Origin: Nonomuraea sp. SYSU D8015 | GTDB lineage: Bacteria > Actinomycetota > Actinomycetes > Streptosporangiales > Streptosporangiaceae | Reading direction: 5' to 3' | DNA length: 64,000 nt | NCBI RefSeq assembly: GCF_008065375.1 | Contig: NZ_VJYI01000017.1 | Span: forward strand, 186,001-250,000 | Shown here: one piece after another, positions 1-8,656 of the stretch | How positions within the stretch are numbered: position 1 is the stretch's first letter | How the letters are laid out: each line of letters opens with the position of its first letter | The notes under the pieces: model-generated | Database searches by the model: none | What the model was told of the DNA's origin: nothing | The model's input: the letters and a program-made list of their open reading frames with translations, nothing else | Translations under genes and position numbers: made by a program

Positions 1-1
1 G

Positions 2-82
2 CACCTGAACCGCACCCCGTCCCTGGACGAGGTGGACGCCTCGCTCGGCGACCTCGCCGCCGCACTGAACGCCGGCCGCTGA
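2..82 (+). CDS. C-terminal end of an unidentified protein (partial)
   Basis: An open frame enters from the left edge and ends at TGA 80-82, encoding 26 residues that finish NAGR. The third positions are almost all G or C, so this looks like the tail of a real gene rather than chance. Its stop codon directly abuts the stop of the convergent subtilase gene, with no spacer. Too little is visible to name a family. Confidence 0.55.
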   Translation, partial: HLNRTPSLDEVDASLGDLAAALNAGR

Positions 83-3000
83 TCACTTCAGCCCGTACGC
101 CCGGTGGACCGTCTGCTCGACCGTGTTGCCCTCGGCGTCCGTGGCGTGGCCCCGCAGGCCCACGGCTCCCGTCGTCCGCTCCAGCCGCGGAGGCGTGATG
201 ATCGCGTGGCCGGACGGGGAGACGGGGACCGGCGTCCAGCGGGCGCCGTCGTCGAAGGTCGCCCACAGCCGGAGCCGGGTGACCTTCGCGTCCGGCCGCT
301 CGTAGGAGCCGTGGTAGCCGGTGACGGCGATCCGGTGCGGCACGCCCGCCCTGACCCGGTTGTCCAGGTCGAGCGGCAGCGTGTAGCGCAGGTTGAGCCT
401 TCTGACCGGCTCGCACGGCACCACCCTGCCGAGCGCGAACCAGGCGACGCACAGCCCTTGGTCCGTGCCGGTCAGGCCGCCGGCCGGGCGCCCGGAGCGG
501 AACGTCCACGCCGTCTCGACGTCCCTGGCGTATTGCTGCAGGGGATGCGGGGTGCGGAACGTGTCCGTCAGCCGGTAGGAGGCCTCCTCCCGCGGCAGGG
601 TGAACGTCGGCATGGTCACCGCGAAGATCCCGAGCACGACCTTGGCCTCGACCAGCGGCACCTCCTGACCGTCGCGGTGGAGGCGCAGCTCGTCCCGGCC
701 GCCGTGCTTGTCGCTCTGGAAGTTCGCGTTGTACGTGAACGCCTCCTGGTGGTTCGGCGTCGGCCCCATGACGGGCACCGTGGCCAGGAAGAGGTCCTCG
801 GCCCGGCACGGGAAGCACTGCACGGCGCCCGCGGCGTACGCGGCCTCGGAGACGACGACGTTGCCGGGCACGCGCGGCTGCATCCCCCACGCGTCGGTCC
901 GTGAGCCGGGGGAGCGGAACACGTCCACGGAGCTCGCCGTCAGCGCCCTCCTGCTGTAGAAGTCGGCGCCCTCGTCGTAGGTGGTCGTGTGCTGGCGGGT
1001 CCAGATGACGTCGGGGGAGGGCGGGCCGACGTACTCGGTCATGGTCGTGCGTGCGGGCCGCTCGTGGTCCATGGACCAGGTGCCCGCCCACCACCCTGAC
1101 GGGGTGCGGACGCTCACCGACGTGCTCAGCGTCGCGCGGCCGGGCCGGTCGGCGTGGAAGCGGTCCTCGATCCGCTGCAGGTCGCGGTCCTTGAGGGAGT
1201 AGCGGAGGTCGGCGGGGACGCGGTCGCGTTCGGTCAGCATCAGCGAGTACAGGTACGGGGTGGTCGCGACGCCCTCGGCCGTCACGGTCACCGTGCTCCG
1301 CCGGGCCAGGTCCGCCAGCGCCCGGCCCTGCTCGGCGGGCAGGCTCATGGTCGGGATGGGGTAGACCGGCCAGCTCGCCGCCGGGTCGAGGAAGGCCCGC
1401 CCGGCGGCCCCGTACCCGAGCACCGCCGTCGCCCCCGCCTGCGCGGCCGCCTTCACCCGGTCCAGGGCGTTGCCCGAGCAGGTCGTGGCCGGGCACAGGT
1501 CGGCCAGGTCGAGCAGGACGAGCTTGCCGCGCACGTCGAGCCCGGCGAGGTCGGCGCCGGCGGGAACTACGGTCAGGCGGCTGCGGCCGTCGAGCTTGCG
1601 GGTGGCCGGCTGCAGGTCGGCGTAGCGGGGCGTGAGCTCCGGGCCGCCGCGGGCCGTCATGGTGATGGCGGGCGCGCCGAGCTGGAAGCGGCCGGCCAGC
1701 GCGAACGAGCCCTGCCGCACCTTGCGCGTGGGCAGCATCCGGTACTGGTCGAGGCCGTACTCCGGGTACACGGAGCGGGCGTCGGCGTAGACGCCGCTGG
1801 CGGCGGTGCGCCGGAAGGCGTACTGCGAGGCGTAGGCCTCGGCGGGGCGCGGCGTGCGCACCGACACCTTGCGGGCCTTGCGCAGGTCGAGGGTGACCGT
1901 GGTGTCCCGGGTGATCTCGACCTCCGGCTCGACCGGCAGCGACTGCACCCACGCGCCGTCCGCGTCGCGCCAGGCCACCGCCGACATCACGCTGTAGGTG
2001 CCGGGATAGACGGCGGCCTCGCTCTCGGCGCCGGGGGCGGGGAGGTAGGAGTACTCGAGGTCGTCCCGGTCGTCGGTCCTCAGCAGCAGCCACGGGACGC
2101 TCGTCGGGCTGCTCGCGCCGTCCGGCATCACCAGGCGGGTGCGGACGGTGACCCGCTCCGGCTCGACGAACGCCCCGACCGCGGTGCTGACCTGGACCTC
2201 GCCGGTCGCGTCCGAGGCGTGGACGAAACCCTCGTACCAGGTCTCCGGGCCGGCCGGGTCGAACGTGACCGTCACCGGCGCGGTGCCGCGGGCGGGCACC
2301 GTGACCGTGTTCTCGTCCACGGTGAGCGTGCGCTCGGGCGGGGCGCCGCCGCGGTGCGCGGAGACGCCCGTGGTCAGGGTGAGGGTGACGGGAGTGTCGC
2401 CGTCGTTGGTGTAGGTCAGGATGCGGGTGACCGGGCCGTTCTGCGGGGAGGACAGGAAGCCGAAGTCGAGGGCGCCCTCGGCGCGTACCCGCTGGGTGGT
2501 GGCGCGCGCCACGTCGACGCGGCCGGCGCCCTGCTCGTACGCGCCCGCGCCGGTGCGCCGGGCGGTGCTCGTCAGAGTGGCCTTGAGCTGGGCGTTCGTC
2601 CAGTCCGGGCGCTGTCCGGCGAGTAACGCGGCCGCGCCCGCGACGTGCGGGGCGGCCATCGACGTGCCCGACGCGCTTGTGTGGGTGTCGTCGGCGGGCG
2701 TGCCCATGGAGGTGCCCTGCGCGCGGGCGGCGGTGACGTCCACGCCGGGGGCCGAGACGTCCGGCTTGAGGCCGTACGCGATCGCCGTGGGGCCCCGGCT
2801 GGAGAACGGGGCCGTCTTGTCCGAGCCGTCCATGGCCCCCACGGTCAGCGCCGCCGGCGACGTGCCGGGCGAGCCGATCGTGCGGGAGCCCCCGTCGTTG
2901 CCGGCGGCGACCACGAACAGCGTGCCCGACTGCTCGGACAGTTCGGCCAGGGCCTGGTCGAGCGGGTTGTCCGGGCCGGGACAGCAGCCGCCGAGGCTCA

Positions 3001-3910
3001 TGTTGACCACCCGCGCCCGCTGGGAGACCGCCCACTGCATGCCGGCGATGACGTCGGACTCCAGGCCGCCGCCGCGGTCGTTGAGCACCTTGCCCACCAG
3101 GAGCGAGGCCTTCGGCGCCACCCCGGTGTACCGGCCGCCGCTCCCGGCGATGATGGAGGCCACGTGCGTGCCGTGCCCGTGCCCGTCCTCGGCGCTCGTC
3201 TCGGTGCTGAAGTTGGCCGTGGCCGCGATCCGGCCGGCCAGGTCGGGGTGCCCGGCGTCGACGCCGGTGTCGAGCACGGCCACCTTGACGCCCTCACCGG
3301 TCAGCCCGGCCTCCCACGCGCGCGGGGCGCCGATCTGGGCGACGCTCTCGTCGAGGACGGCCCGGACCTTGCGGTCGAGCCAGATCCTGGTCTTCCCGGC
3401 CCTGGTGACGTCGAGGGAGGAGCCCAGGGAGGACAGGAACGCGGCGGCGTTCTTCTTGTCCACCTTCACCGCCGCGGCGTCGATGCTGGCCAGGTCGCGG
3501 GCCGCGGCGATCCGCCGGCGGGCGGCGTGCTGGACGATCAGGGGCAGGACCGGGCTCTCGGCGTCGGCGTATCCGTTGGCCGCGAGGTAGGCGACGTCGA
3601 ACAGGCCCCGGTCCAGGCGGCCCGCGGACAGCAGGTTCATCACGTCCGCGGGGTAGACGTAGTAGGAGTCCCGTTCGCGTACGGACAGGAAGAACACCGG
3701 CGCGCCGTCCGGGCGCGGGGCGGGGTCGACCTCGGCCTGGGGGCTGCCGTCCGGCGCGGTGCCGTACGTCACCACGTCTCCCGTGATCAGCGTGATTTTC
3801 GTGGGTTCGTTCCGGGCCGGGGGTGGGGCCGGTGCGGCGAGGGACGGGGCCGGCGCGGCCACGAGGGTGGAGACGAGCAGGCCCAGCGCGACGAGCGTCC
3901 GGCGGATCAT
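83..3910 (-). CDS. Secreted S8 family serine peptidase (subtilase), 1275 aa
   Basis: A secreted subtilisin-type endopeptidase. Residues 1-26 are a Sec signal peptide (RR, hydrophobic stretch, Ala-rich cleavage region). A prodomain-like region precedes the catalytic domain at about 190-470. The triad is visible as Asp214 in AVLDTG, His246 in GHGTHVAS and Ser417 in SGTSMAAPHVAG, with the oxyanion Asn338 in AAGND. A long C-terminal half (about 800 aa) holds Ig-like/fibronectin-like strands and a PA-like insert near the LCPATTCSG stretch, as in the large actinomycete 'S8 family peptidase' proteins. The ATG has a good Shine-Dalgarno (GAGGAGG). It is divergent from the LuxR gene at 4021 and probably monocistronic. 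The substrate is unknown. Confidence 0.95.
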   Translation of the reverse strand: MIRRTLVALGLLVSTLVAAPAPSLAAPAPPPARNEPTKITLITGDVVTYGTAPDGSPQAEVDPAPRPDGAPVFFLSVRERDSYYVYPADVMNLLSAGRLDRGLFDVAYLAANGYADAESPVLPLIVQHAARRRIAAARDLASIDAAAVKVDKKNAAAFLSSLGSSLDVTRAGKTRIWLDRKVRAVLDESVAQIGAPRAWEAGLTGEGVKVAVLDTGVDAGHPDLAGRIAATANFSTETSAEDGHGHGTHVASIIAGSGGRYTGVAPKASLLVGKVLNDRGGGLESDVIAGMQWAVSQRARVVNMSLGGCCPGPDNPLDQALAELSEQSGTLFVVAAGNDGGSRTIGSPGTSPAALTVGAMDGSDKTAPFSSRGPTAIAYGLKPDVSAPGVDVTAARAQGTSMGTPADDTHTSASGTSMAAPHVAGAAALLAGQRPDWTNAQLKATLTSTARRTGAGAYEQGAGRVDVARATTQRVRAEGALDFGFLSSPQNGPVTRILTYTNDGDTPVTLTLTTGVSAHRGGAPPERTLTVDENTVTVPARGTAPVTVTFDPAGPETWYEGFVHASDATGEVQVSTAVGAFVEPERVTVRTRLVMPDGASSPTSVPWLLLRTDDRDDLEYSYLPAPGAESEAAVYPGTYSVMSAVAWRDADGAWVQSLPVEPEVEITRDTTVTLDLRKARKVSVRTPRPAEAYASQYAFRRTAASGVYADARSVYPEYGLDQYRMLPTRKVRQGSFALAGRFQLGAPAITMTARGGPELTPRYADLQPATRKLDGRSRLTVVPAGADLAGLDVRGKLVLLDLADLCPATTCSGNALDRVKAAAQAGATAVLGYGAAGRAFLDPAASWPVYPIPTMSLPAEQGRALADLARRSTVTVTAEGVATTPYLYSLMLTERDRVPADLRYSLKDRDLQRIEDRFHADRPGRATLSTSVSVRTPSGWWAGTWSMDHERPARTTMTEYVGPPSPDVIWTRQHTTTYDEGADFYSRRALTASSVDVFRSPGSRTDAWGMQPRVPGNVVVSEAAYAAGAVQCFPCRAEDLFLATVPVMGPTPNHQEAFTYNANFQSDKHGGRDELRLHRDGQEVPLVEAKVVLGIFAVTMPTFTLPREEASYRLTDTFRTPHPLQQYARDVETAWTFRSGRPAGGLTGTDQGLCVAWFALGRVVPCEPVRRLNLRYTLPLDLDNRVRAGVPHRIAVTGYHGSYERPDAKVTRLRLWATFDDGARWTPVPVSPSGHAIITPPRLERTTGAVGLRGHATDAEGNTVEQTVHRAYGLK

Positions 3911-3983
3911 GGCCCTCCTCGGTGATGATCGACTCCCCGGGGAACCATGACAGATCGCAGTAAAGTCGCGAAAGACGAAATCT

Positions 3984-4016
3984 TGTCCTCTTCCCGTACA
4001 TGGCGGAAAGAGGACA
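3984..4016 (+). promoter_or_regulatory. Inverted repeat enclosing the ribosome-binding site of the LuxR gene
   Basis: TGTCCTCTT at 3984-3992 is a perfect 9-bp inverted match to AAGAGGACA at 4008-4016, with a 15-nt loop. The right arm contains the only Shine-Dalgarno-like sequence (GGAAAGAGGA) before GTG 4021. If the transcript starts upstream of 3984, the stem would mask the RBS. It could equally be a DNA operator for the encoded regulator. Confidence 0.4.
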
Positions 4017-4020
4017 TGCT

Positions 4021-4968
4021 GTGGTCGTGCTGGAGATCATCGGACTGCCGCCCGAGGCGGAGGCGCTCTATGAGGCGCTCGTGGAGCGCTCCCCGGCGAC
4101 CCCCGGCGAGCTGGGCCACGAGGCCGCCACCGCCGCCACGCTGGAGGACCTCGGGCTGATCACCCGGCTGCCCGGGGATCCGCCCCGCTACGCGGCGATC
4201 TCCCCGCAGCTGGGGCTGGACGCGCTCATCCACGCCCGCACCCGGGAGCTCGCCGGGGCGCGGCATCGCATCGCCCGGCTCGCGGCGCGCTTCCACCGGC
4301 CCGCGCCCGAGCCGGGCGCCGCCGGGCCGGTGGAGGTGGTGACCGGCAGGGACGCCGTCCTCCGCCGGTTCGAGCTGCTCCAGCGGGGGGCGCGGCGGCA
4401 GGTCCGCGTCTTCGACGCGCCGCCGTACGCCGCCGACGGCAACGTCACCGAGCTGGAGCTGCTGACGTGGGGGGTCGAGTACCGGGTGCTGTACGACCGG
4501 CGCGCCATGGAGGCGCCGGGCACGCTCGCCGCCATCGCCGGCTACGTCGCGGCCGGCGAGCAGGCCCGCGTCGGAGACGTTCCGCTGAAGCTCGTGCTGA
4601 GCGACCGGCCGGAGGCGATCCTGCCGGCGCGCCACGACGGGCACGTCGGGGAGTCCGCGCTGGTGGTGCGCGACCCGGCGCTGCTCGGTGCGCTGTCGGT
4701 GCTGTTCGAGACGGAGTGGGAGCGGGCGGTGCCGCTGCACGTGCGGCGCGGGCGGCTGGCCGCGGCGCCCGGCGCGGCCGACGCGCGGCGCGATCTGCTG
4801 CCGCTGCTCGCCGCCGGGCTGACGGACGCGGCGATCGCCGCGCATCTGGGCTGGAGCGACCGCACCGTACGCCGCCACGTCCGGGCCATGATGGCCCGTC
4901 TGGACGCCCAGACCCGCTTCCAGGCCGGCTACCAGGCCGCCGCCCGAGGCTGGCTGGCCGAGCCGTGA
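4021..4968 (+). CDS. TrmB/LuxR-type transcriptional regulator, paralog 1
   Basis: A predicted DNA-binding regulator of about 315 aa. The N-terminal segment (residues 1-60: glycine-poor helices, then a 'LEDLGLITRL' turn and a basic end) resembles a TrmB-like winged helix. The middle is a ligand/phospholipase-like fold with a VVTGRDAVLRRFE motif. The C-terminal 60 residues are a LuxR-type HTH (AAGLTDAAIAAHLGWSDR then TVRRHVRAMMARL). I prefer GTG 4021 because it lies 4-7 nt after GGAAAGAGGACA; an in-frame ATG at 4000 has no RBS. The gene overlaps the next one by GTGA, so the paralogs are translationally coupled. No ligand can be assigned. Confidence 0.85.
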   Translation: MVVLEIIGLPPEAEALYEALVERSPATPGELGHEAATAATLEDLGLITRLPGDPPRYAAISPQLGLDALIHARTRELAGARHRIARLAARFHRPAPEPGAAGPVEVVTGRDAVLRRFELLQRGARRQVRVFDAPPYAADGNVTELELLTWGVEYRVLYDRRAMEAPGTLAAIAGYVAAGEQARVGDVPLKLVLSDRPEAILPARHDGHVGESALVVRDPALLGALSVLFETEWERAVPLHVRRGRLAAAPGAADARRDLLPLLAAGLTDAAIAAHLGWSDRTVRRHVRAMMARLDAQTRFQAGYQAAARGWLAEP

Positions 4969-6185
4969 CCGGCCCCGACGCACAAGGCCCGGACGGCGCC
5001 GCATCCGGCGGGAGCGTGCCCGATGTGGCCGTGCCCGGTGCGAGCGGGCCCGGTGCGAGCGGGCCCGGTGCGAGCGGGCCCGGTGCGAGCGGGCCCGGTG
5101 CGAGCGGGCCCGGTGCGAGCGGGCCCGGTGCGAGCGGGCCCGGTGGGAACGTGTCCGGTGGGAACGTGTCCGGTGCGAGCGAGCCCGGTGAGAACGTGCC
5201 CGGCGCGAGTGAGGCTGGCGGGGGCACGCTCGGCGTGATCGGGCTCGACGCCGACGAAGAGGCGCTCTACGAGCTGCTGCTCGACCGGTCGCCGGCGACC
5301 CTCGACCAGCTCGCCGCGGCCTGGACGCGCGGCACGGACCTGGTTCGCCTCCTCTCTGCCCTCGAGGACAAGGGACTGCTCGGCACCGCGCCCGGCCCGC
5401 CGCCCCGCTACACCGCCGTAGCGCCGGAGATCGCGCTCGACGCCCTCCTGCTCGCCGCCGAGCGCGGCCTCACGCGGGCCCGCGAACGTGCCCGCAGCCT
5501 GGAGGAGGCCTTCCAGGAACGCGCGAGGGAGCGTACCCCGCCGGCCGTCGTCGAGATCGTGACCGGCCGGCGGGCGGTCGAACAGCGGCACGCCCAGATC
5601 CAGCGCGCGGCCCGGCATCACCTGCGCAGCCTGTCCAAACCGCCGTACTTCGACCGCCTCGGCAGCGTCGCCGCGCAGCGGGAACTGCTCGACCGCGGCG
5701 TCACGAGCCGCATGATCTACGAACGCGACTTCGTGGCCCGTGCCGGCGCGCTGCGGCAGATCGAGGAGATGGTCGAGGCCGGCCAGCGGGCCCGGGTGCT
5801 GCCCGCCCTGCCGCTGAAGCTGTACATCGTGGACGACCGGCTCGCGCTGCTCCTGCTCGCCCACGACCCCGCCGACGCGGCCACGGCGCTCGTCGTCCAC
5901 CCGTCGGGCCTGCTGGAGGCCCTGATCGCGCTCTTCGAGGGGTTGTGGCGGCGTGCCCTGCCCCTGCGCCTGGCCCCGCCCGCCCGCAACCGGCCCGGCG
6001 ACGACAGCAGGCTGATCGCCCTGCTGCTGTCCGGCCTCACGGACGAGGCCATCGCCCGCCAGCTCGGCGTCGGCCGCCGCACGGCGGAGCGGCGCATCGC
6101 CGAGCTGATGGCCCGCCTCGGCGCTCGCACGCGCTTCCAGGCCGGCGTCCTGGCCGCCTTCGCCGCCGGGTGTCACCCGACTTGA
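4965..6185 (+). CDS. TrmB/LuxR-type regulator, paralog 2, with repetitive N-terminal linker
   Basis: GTG 4965 overlaps the stop of the upstream paralog (GTGA) and gives about 406 aa. Residues 25-84 are a low-complexity Gly/Ala/Ser/Pro tract (7 GASGP units, then 5 drifted ones). After that the same architecture as paralog 1 follows: 'LDADEEALYELLLDRSPAT' winged-helix start, EIVTGRRAVEQR core, and a LuxR HTH ending LSGLTDEAIARQLGVGRR. The two proteins are clearly homologous along their length. An alternative start after the tract is possible but I see no RBS there. The tract is absent from paralog 1, so it probably arose by slippage at the overlap junction. Confidence 0.85.
   Translation: MTGPDAQGPDGAASGGSVPDVAVPGASGPGASGPGASGPGASGPGASGPGASGPGASGPGGNVSGGNVSGASEPGENVPGASEAGGGTLGVIGLDADEEALYELLLDRSPATLDQLAAAWTRGTDLVRLLSALEDKGLLGTAPGPPPRYTAVAPEIALDALLLAAERGLTRARERARSLEEAFQERARERTPPAVVEIVTGRRAVEQRHAQIQRAARHHLRSLSKPPYFDRLGSVAAQRELLDRGVTSRMIYERDFVARAGALRQIEEMVEAGQRARVLPALPLKLYIVDDRLALLLLAHDPADAATALVVHPSGLLEALIALFEGLWRRALPLRLAPPARNRPGDDSRLIALLLSGLTDEAIARQLGVGRRTAERRIAELMARLGARTRFQAGVLAAFAAGCHPT
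5037..5216 (+). repeat. 15-bp coding minisatellite, 12 units
   Basis: Seven perfect tandem copies of ggtgcgagcgggccc (5037-5141) encode GASGP. Five degenerate copies follow (5142-5216), encoding GGNVS, GGNVS, GASEP, GENVP and GASEA. The perfect 5' block and decayed 3' block indicate recent expansion at the 5' side. Because the unit is a multiple of three, copy-number change keeps the regulator in frame. Confidence 0.95.
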
Positions 6186-6235
6186 CCGGCCCCATACGCT
6201 TGTCCGCTCTTCCGGCACCGAACTACCGTGCCGAT

Positions 6236-6892
6236 GTGGATCTCTTCTCACGCTCGTGGACGGCGTTGCGCACGGCGGTCGCCGAACTCCCGGACCAGGA
6301 CTTCGCACAGCCCTCCGGCTGTGCCGGCTGGCTCGTGCGGGACCTGGTGTGTCACCTGATCATCGATGCGCAGGACGTCCTGATCACGCTCGTGACCCCC
6401 GCCGAAACGGAACCGACCCGCGACGCGGTGACCTACTGGGAGGTCGCCGGAACGCCGCCGACCGGCGACGACCCGCTCGACGCGCTGATCGTCCGGCTGG
6501 CGGCGGCGTACGGGGAGCCGTGGCTGCTGAAGTTCCACCTCGACGACGTCGGGTCCGCCGCCGGACGTGCCGCCGAACTCGCCGACCCGGACCTCCGGGT
6601 CGGCACCCGCGACCAGGTCCTCACCGTGGGCGATTACCTTTCCGCATACGTCCTGGAATGGACGTTGCACCACCTCGACCTGATCGCACACCTCCCGGAC
6701 GTGGCCGGACCGCCCGCCGAGGGGCTCGCCCGCTCACGCGAGATGCTGGAACAGATCGCCGGGGCGGCGTTCCCCCCTTCGTTGTCCGACGAGGACGCGC
6801 TGCTGATCGGCACCGGACGCCGGGCCCCGACAGACGCGGAGAAGGCCGCCGTCGGCGAACTGGCCGCGAAACTCCCGCTCGTCCTCGGCTGA
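6236..6892 (+). CDS. Maleylpyruvate isomerase-like, mycothiol-dependent enzyme family
   Basis: About 218 aa of the DinB-fold maleylpyruvate isomerase N-terminal family, whose characterised members use mycothiol as cofactor. The start reads DLFSRSWTALRTAVAEL. The family's metal-binding histidines are likely in LVCHLI and the TLHHLDLI segment. GTG 6236 is chosen because TTGTCC (6200-6205), an 18-nt spacer and TACCGT (6224-6229) would place the transcript start right at this codon (leaderless); there is no Shine-Dalgarno. An in-frame TTG at 6200 is the alternative. The substrate is unknown and the gene is probably transcribed separately from the upstream regulators. Confidence 0.8.
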   Translation: MDLFSRSWTALRTAVAELPDQDFAQPSGCAGWLVRDLVCHLIIDAQDVLITLVTPAETEPTRDAVTYWEVAGTPPTGDDPLDALIVRLAAAYGEPWLLKFHLDDVGSAAGRAAELADPDLRVGTRDQVLTVGDYLSAYVLEWTLHHLDLIAHLPDVAGPPAEGLARSREMLEQIAGAAFPPSLSDEDALLIGTGRRAPTDAEKAAVGELAAKLPLVLG

Positions 6893-7193
6893 TCGTCCGC
6901 CTGAACGGGACCCTGCCTCGGCCGCCACCGGTACCCGCCCCGGACTGCTGGGCACCGGCGACGCCGCGTCGGCCTACCGGATCCTGCCGCACGCCCACCA
7001 CGACCACGCCGCTGAGGCTCACGGTGGGCAACACGGACCGGGCCACGACACCCAGCACGGCGGCGACCACGACGCGCAGCACGGCGCGGAGTTCGACGGG
7101 CTCGACGCTCACGCGCCGGCCCGCCTGGGCGGCGGCGGGCAGGGACCGACCATGCGCGAGCAGCCGGCCGCGCTGCGCCGGCGCGCCGCCTAA
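6893..7193 (+). pseudogene. Headless coding remnant with histidine-rich C-terminus
   Basis: The frame ending at TAA 7191-7193 shows strong coding bias (third positions nearly all G/C) and encodes a tail rich in His, Asp and Gly, including RILPHAHHDHAAEAHGG and further HG/HD pairs, ending ALRRRAA. The frame has no usable start codon before 7152. It therefore looks like the 3' end of a lost gene, perhaps a metal-binding protein, left by deletion. The boundary with the preceding gene is approximate. Confidence 0.4.
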
Positions 7194-7274
7194 TGCGGCC
7201 GCGGTGCCGGCCAGGCCGGTCGTGAGCACGTCGCGGCAGGACATGGTGAAGGACATGGGGAAGGACATGGTCAC
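7194..7274 (-). pseudogene. N-terminal stub of a gene once coupled to the GlxA regulator
   Basis: GTG 7274 overlaps the GlxA-type stop by GTGA. The first 28 codons have an entirely G/C third position and read MTMSFPMSFTMS then CRDVLTTGLAGTAAALGG, a plausible exported-protein start. The coding signal then stops near 7193 where the opposite-strand remnant begins. The open frame continues into 6621 but only as antisense of other genes. I read this as the surviving 5' end of a deleted partner gene. Confidence 0.35.
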
Positions 7275-8263
7275 TCCCCTCTGACGTGACGATCAGGAAG
7301 GGGCCTGTGGGTGGAGAGCCGGAAGCGGTTCCGGTACGCCGAGGGGGCGACACCGAGCACTCGCAGGAACGCCTTGCGCATCGTCTCGGTCGAGCCGAAT
7401 CCACACGCTGTGGCGACTTCCGGCATGGCGGCGTCGCCGGATTCCAGCCGTGCCTGCGCCGCTTCGACACGAAGCCGCTCGACGAACTGGGCTGGCGTCA
7501 TCCCGAGCTCGCGGCGGAACAGACGCGTCAGGTGGCGCTCGCTGATCGCGAGATGGGCGGCCATCGTGATGACGCGATGGTCGCCGGACGGGTCCGCCGC
7601 GACCAGGTCGAGCGCCCGGCGTACGGTGGCGTTGCGGGGGGCGGCGACGGCGCTCCAGGCGCTGAACTGGCGTTGACCGCCGGGACGTTGCAGGAACACG
7701 ACGAGGTGCTTGGCCACCGAGCGGGCCCGGTCCTCGCCGTGGTCCTCGCCGACGAGGGCGAGCGCGAGGTCTATCCCGGCGGTGGCGCCCGCGGAGGTGA
7801 CGATCGGGCCGTCCCGCACGTAGATGGCGTCCGGCTCGACCGTGACGTCCGGGAAGCGGGCCCCGAGCGCGGCGCAGGCCTCCCAGTGCGTCGTGGCCCG
7901 CCGGCCGTCGAGGAGGCCGGCCTCGGCGAGCAGGAACGCACCCGTGCAGACCGAGACCACGCGTCGCGCCCGAGGCGCCAGCCGCCGCACGCCGTCGGCC
8001 AGCGCGGGCGTCAGGGCACTGAACGTCTTCCTCGGGTAGCCCGGCACGACCAGCGTGTCCACCGCGAGGTCAGGATCGGACAGGGCGAGTTCCACGCTCA
8101 GCGAGACACCGACATCGGTGCGAACGGGGTGTCCGTCCACCGAGGCCAACCGCACCCGGTACCCGCCGGCATCGTTGAACACCTGCATCGGCCCGGCCAC
8201 ATCGAGCAGTAACACTCCGTCGGCCACGGCGAGGATCACCTCACAGCCCCCACTGTCGGTCAT
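7271..8263 (-). CDS. GlxA-family AraC-type transcriptional regulator
   Basis: About 330 aa, the usual family length when started at ATG 8263 (the longer open frame to 8434 adds an unlikely leader). Residues 1-170 are a DJ-1/PfpI-like amidotransferase domain (VLLLDVAGPMQVF, VVSVCTGAFLLAEAGLLDGR with the nucleophile-elbow Cys, TTHW). Residues 215-315 are an AraC HTH (MAAHLAISERHLTRLFRREL and FGSTETMRKAFLRVLGVAP). It probably senses a small metabolite. Its former 3' partner is truncated, so the present target is unclear. Confidence 0.9.
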   Translation of the reverse strand: MTDSGGCEVILAVADGVLLLDVAGPMQVFNDAGGYRVRLASVDGHPVRTDVGVSLSVELALSDPDLAVDTLVVPGYPRKTFSALTPALADGVRRLAPRARRVVSVCTGAFLLAEAGLLDGRRATTHWEACAALGARFPDVTVEPDAIYVRDGPIVTSAGATAGIDLALALVGEDHGEDRARSVAKHLVVFLQRPGGQRQFSAWSAVAAPRNATVRRALDLVAADPSGDHRVITMAAHLAISERHLTRLFRRELGMTPAQFVERLRVEAAQARLESGDAAMPEVATACGFGSTETMRKAFLRVLGVAPSAYRNRFRLSTHRPLPDRHVRGE

Positions 8264-8656
8264 CGGCCCAGTCTCGCCGCGTGCCCAGAGCGACCACAAG
8301 GACAGCTGTCGCACGGATCCGGACATCCAGGAGAAACGGCCGGAGGGGGTGACGCCGCGTGCGGGCCGGTCGCCTTTTGGGGCGGTGAGGAGTGGATCCG
8401 GTCGCGTCAGGATCGGACGACTGCCCGATCCCAACGTCCGAGCTGCTAAACGGTACGTGGGTTAGGTATTAAGAATGCAGTAATGTGCCCGGGCGAGGGC
8501 ATCTTCTCTCAGGGTCTCCTTCGTTCATTGCGACAGATGGGGCAGGAACCTTACGAGGGTTGGGTATATCCGGAAGCCAGCGCGGCGCAGATGGGCGAAT
8601 GGATAGGGGGTGACTGAAGCCACGAACGAGGGGAGCCAGGCATGGGGTGGGGTGCG
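8264..8656. other. Gene-free region, partly AT-richer
   Basis: I see no supported gene here. About 8440-8500 is noticeably AT-richer than the surroundings and may hold the promoter of the GlxA-type regulator. A short antisense frame (8469-8660) lacks coding bias. Confidence 0.5.

Noticed and set aside
1154..2626. 490-aa plus-strand open frame inside the subtilase gene
   Set aside because: Antisense of a clear coding gene; high GC removes stops. Composition is the Gly/Arg/Ala/Val pattern of a shadow frame.
5037..5216. Tandem repeats considered as a CRISPR array
   Set aside because: 15-bp head-to-tail units without spacers, in frame within a coding sequence.
4929..6308. 459-aa minus-strand frame opposite the second LuxR paralog
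   Set aside because: Antisense frame; its TGPART-like repeats are only the reverse reading of the 15-bp minisatellite.
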